A DNA stretch of 64,000 nt from an uncultured Acinetobacter sp. GTDB taxonomy: Bacteria; Pseudomonadota; Gammaproteobacteria; Pseudomonadales; Moraxellaceae. The translations under genes were made by a program, and so were the position numbers. The notes under the pieces were generated by a model. It worked only from the letters and a program-made list of their open reading frames with translations. It searched no databases and was not told the origin of the DNA. Shown piece by piece: positions 63,101 to 64,000 of this stretch (position 1 is its first letter; each line of letters opens with the position of its first letter). The stretch lies in contig NZ_CANQTS010000001.1 of NCBI RefSeq assembly GCF_947626835.1, positions 1 to 64,000 of the forward strand, in the 5' to 3' direction.

Positions 63101-63211
63101 GAGATTGGTACTAGCGTATTGGGTGGCGTGATTTTTGGTACGCTGTTGGTGCTGATCTTTATTCCATTTATGTATGTCTTGATTCGTGGTGAAAAGCGCG
63201 CTCAGTCATAA
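60122..63211 (+). CDS. RND (HAE1) efflux pump inner-membrane subunit
   Basis: A 1029-aa proton-driven drug/solvent exporter of the AcrB family. It starts MLSRFFIERPIFAGVLAIIV, with 12 transmembrane helices and two large periplasmic loops. The proton-relay Asp pair in TM4 is D408-D409 (GLLVDDAIVVVENVERL) and the TM10 Lys is in GLSCKNAILIAEFAAL. The upstream frame to 60035 is unlikely. Neither a membrane-fusion gene nor an outer-membrane channel gene adjoins it, so it must borrow partners. Not identifiable as AdeB, AdeG or AdeJ by neighbourhood. Confidence 0.9.
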   Translation: MLSRFFIERPIFAGVLAIIVMAFGLFAMMNLPIERYPDIAPPRITVATTYSGASAETVEESVTQVLEQQIKGLDNLLYFSSSSDSSGRARISISFNNGTDPDTAQVQVQNAINGALNRLPEDVKRQGVNVFKSLGDTHMVIGLYDETGKSSTIALSDYMLTHLEQELARVEGVGEVDVFGSQYAMRIWLNPQKLKQYKLMPSDVRAAVEAQNTQVAAGAIGELPTATEQYLNAKVTSGSRLRTTQEFENIILKSSNSGDFVYLKDVARVELGAENYQSYNTINGYPSSGMGISLSSGANAIATAELIDQQIERLRKQLPEGYNIVYPRDNTPFVKESMKEVVKTLIEAIMLVVIVMFLFLQNWRATLVPTITVPVVILGTLAILYVLGMSINTLTLFALVLAIGLLVDDAIVVVENVERLMHEQGMSAKQAAIESMQEISGALVGITLVLTAVFIPMAFFGGSTGVIYRQFSITLVAAMSLSLLVALILTPALCALILKPNVRQAKWAMWFNTQLERIKQQYLKLTHLTIQHKLITLVIFCGLIAVFALFYRGLATSFIPSEDQGILSVQLKLQEGAPLSKTREVGEEIREYFLTQEKDNVNLVMLRYGRNFSGSGQHLAQGFIALKHWDARQGQANSAQAIRERALAHFRQHPNAQISMMLPPSVNGLGQTDGLSFWLRDVEGQGRHALEAQFDQLQHTAQNYDSFENLGKKSNPEKAELKVTIDQKQAMAAGLTQNAINSTLSAAWGGNYINDFIDRGRIKRVIMQGDAEFRATPEDLAEWSVRNSSNEMVPFNQFSTLAWTGGPEVVNRYMGYSALEMEADTAKNSTTGQAMQDIQNLIDQATGVDLSWSGLAFEEQRSSNQALWLYLISIGFIFLCLAALYESWSIPAAVMTAIPLGIGGNIIFSYFAGFPNDIYFQIALLTTIGLSCKNAILIAEFAALAQSRGVAVIEAAIEGASLRLRPILMTSLAFGAGIVPLVLASGAGAASRQEIGTSVLGGVIFGTLLVLIFIPFMYVLIRGEKRAQS

Positions 63212-63227
63212 GCAATTTTAGATTGAA

Positions 63228-63255
63228 TCAAGGGATGCTCAGGCATCCCTTTTTT
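63228..63255 (+). terminator. RND gene terminator
   Basis: Stem AAGGGATGC / GCATCCCTT with loop TCAG and a T-run. Confidence 0.92.
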
Positions 63256-63319
63256 ATGGCTATCTAAGCGCTTTAAAATCTGTTTGAATCACAGACATCA
63301 TATAAATTAAACAACAATA

Positions 63320-64000
63320 ATGATGCACCTAAATACATTACGTGACTATATCAGCGGCAAGGATTGGCACGCGCTTGAACAATTTATTGCGCAACAACCG
63401 ATGCAACGTATGGCGGACAGCGCCAATACTTTACACATACATGAACAAGTACAAATGCTGACACATATTGCTCAAGCAGGTCGATTATTTGAGCATTTAT
63501 CACCTGCCACGCAGTTACAATTGGCGCAGCACCTGAGCATAGAACACCTTGCAGCGCTGATGACGCAGATGCATTCTGATGATCGTACCGATTTTTATCA
63601 ATGCCTTGTGCCCAAAGTTCAACAACAATTGCTGCAAGCATTGCCTGAGGCGATGACACGACAATTGTGTCAACTGGCGGCGTATGCACAAAACTCAGCT
63701 GGTGCCATCATGAGCTCAGATTTTGTCACGCTGGATCCCCAAAGCAGCTTGGCAGATGCCATTGAAACTTTAAGACACCTTGCATGGGATCGGGAAACCT
63801 TATATTTGGTGTATGTGGTAGACGATGCACAACGTTTAATTGGTGTGATCTCGTTGCGGCAAATCATCCAAGCTGACCCACAATGCAGGGTCGCTCAAGT
63901 GATGCAGCGTGAATTAATCACCGCTTATGTAGATGATGATCAAGAGCATGTTGCAAGCGTGTTGGCACATTATGATTTTTTGGCCTTGCCGATTATTGAT
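63320..64000 (+). CDS. mgtE: Mg2+ transporter MgtE, 5' part (truncated by window end)
   Basis: The open frame from ATG 63320 (or 63323) continues to the window edge, 227 codons without a stop. The first 130 residues form the MgtE N-terminal helical domain (LTHIAQAGRLFEHLSPATQL ... LLQALPEAM). The linker AGAIMSSDFVTLDPQSSLAD opens the first CBS domain, which contains LIGVISLRQII. A second CBS motif begins near the edge. The membrane domain lies beyond the window, so the call rests on the cytosolic part alone. Confidence 0.85.
   Translation, partial: MMHLNTLRDYISGKDWHALEQFIAQQPMQRMADSANTLHIHEQVQMLTHIAQAGRLFEHLSPATQLQLAQHLSIEHLAALMTQMHSDDRTDFYQCLVPKVQQQLLQALPEAMTRQLCQLAAYAQNSAGAIMSSDFVTLDPQSSLADAIETLRHLAWDRETLYLVYVVDDAQRLIGVISLRQIIQADPQCRVAQVMQRELITAYVDDDQEHVASVLAHYDFLALPIID

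Overview
The window is a bacterial chromosome segment that I place in Moraxellaceae, almost certainly genus Acinetobacter. Reasons: A+T-rich DNA with short intergenic gaps, the gene order (TPR protein-lolB-ispE-tRNA-Gln divergent from hemA; gltA divergent from sdhCDAB-sucAB-lpdA-sucCD; a trpS/sucD intergenic small RNA), and the character of the proteins (SdhC, KgtP and GTP-type PEP carboxykinase). The species cannot be fixed from sequence alone. Nearly everything is core housekeeping. I see no prophage, insertion sequence, CRISPR array, toxin-antitoxin pair or defence island.

Layout. 1-13.8 kb: two tRNA-Gln genes, ispE, lolB and a secreted TPR protein on the minus strand; hemA; dnaG; bamD; rluD and pgeF; smpB; coaD with a small ferredoxin; RNase P RNA; two tRNA-Met cassettes, each with its own promoter and terminator; nadE. 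13.8-14.5 kb: a frameshifted gene with a HELTH motif. 14.5-28.7 kb: the TCA block, with gltA on the minus strand and sdhCDAB, sucAB, lpdA and sucCD on the plus strand, separated by long leaders and hairpins. 28.7-34.7 kb: a probable small RNA (Aar), trpS, a DUF808 membrane protein, a YpfJ-type metallopeptidase, a CPA1 antiporter, an alkyltransferase-like protein and a universal stress protein. 34.7-43.1 kb: a hexapeptide acetyltransferase, a PaiB-like protein, greA, carB and carA with an attenuator-like leader, a Lys/Glu/Ala-rich protein, a DOMON-like protein and yhbY. 43.2-50.9 kb: rlmE, ftsH, folP, a DUF5713 protein, a tRNA-Leu/tRNA-Cys cluster interrupted by a membrane-protein gene, folD, a methyltransferase and a lipoprotein. 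51-64 kb: kgtP, pckG, a lipid kinase with an overlapping phosphoesterase gene, groESL behind a sigma-32-like promoter, a GlpQ-type phosphodiesterase, an RND pump gene without partner genes nearby, and the 5' part of mgtE, cut by the window end.

How the genes fit together. gltA, sdh, suc and lpd supply five of the TCA steps. KgtP (2-oxoglutarate uptake) and PckG (oxaloacetate to PEP) connect organic-acid use to gluconeogenesis, fitting an organism living mainly on organic acids. Stable-RNA and translation genes (tRNAs, rnpB, smpB, rluD, rlmE, yhbY, trpS) are interspersed.

The most interesting signals are regulatory or structural rather than new protein systems: a nested double terminator in the carA leader, a terminator just before greA, structured leaders before sucA and sdhC, an 18-bp perfect inverted repeat between pckG and the lipid kinase gene, a 150-nt duplication carrying tRNA-Leu that brackets a small membrane-protein gene, and a hemA terminator lying inside dnaG coding sequence.
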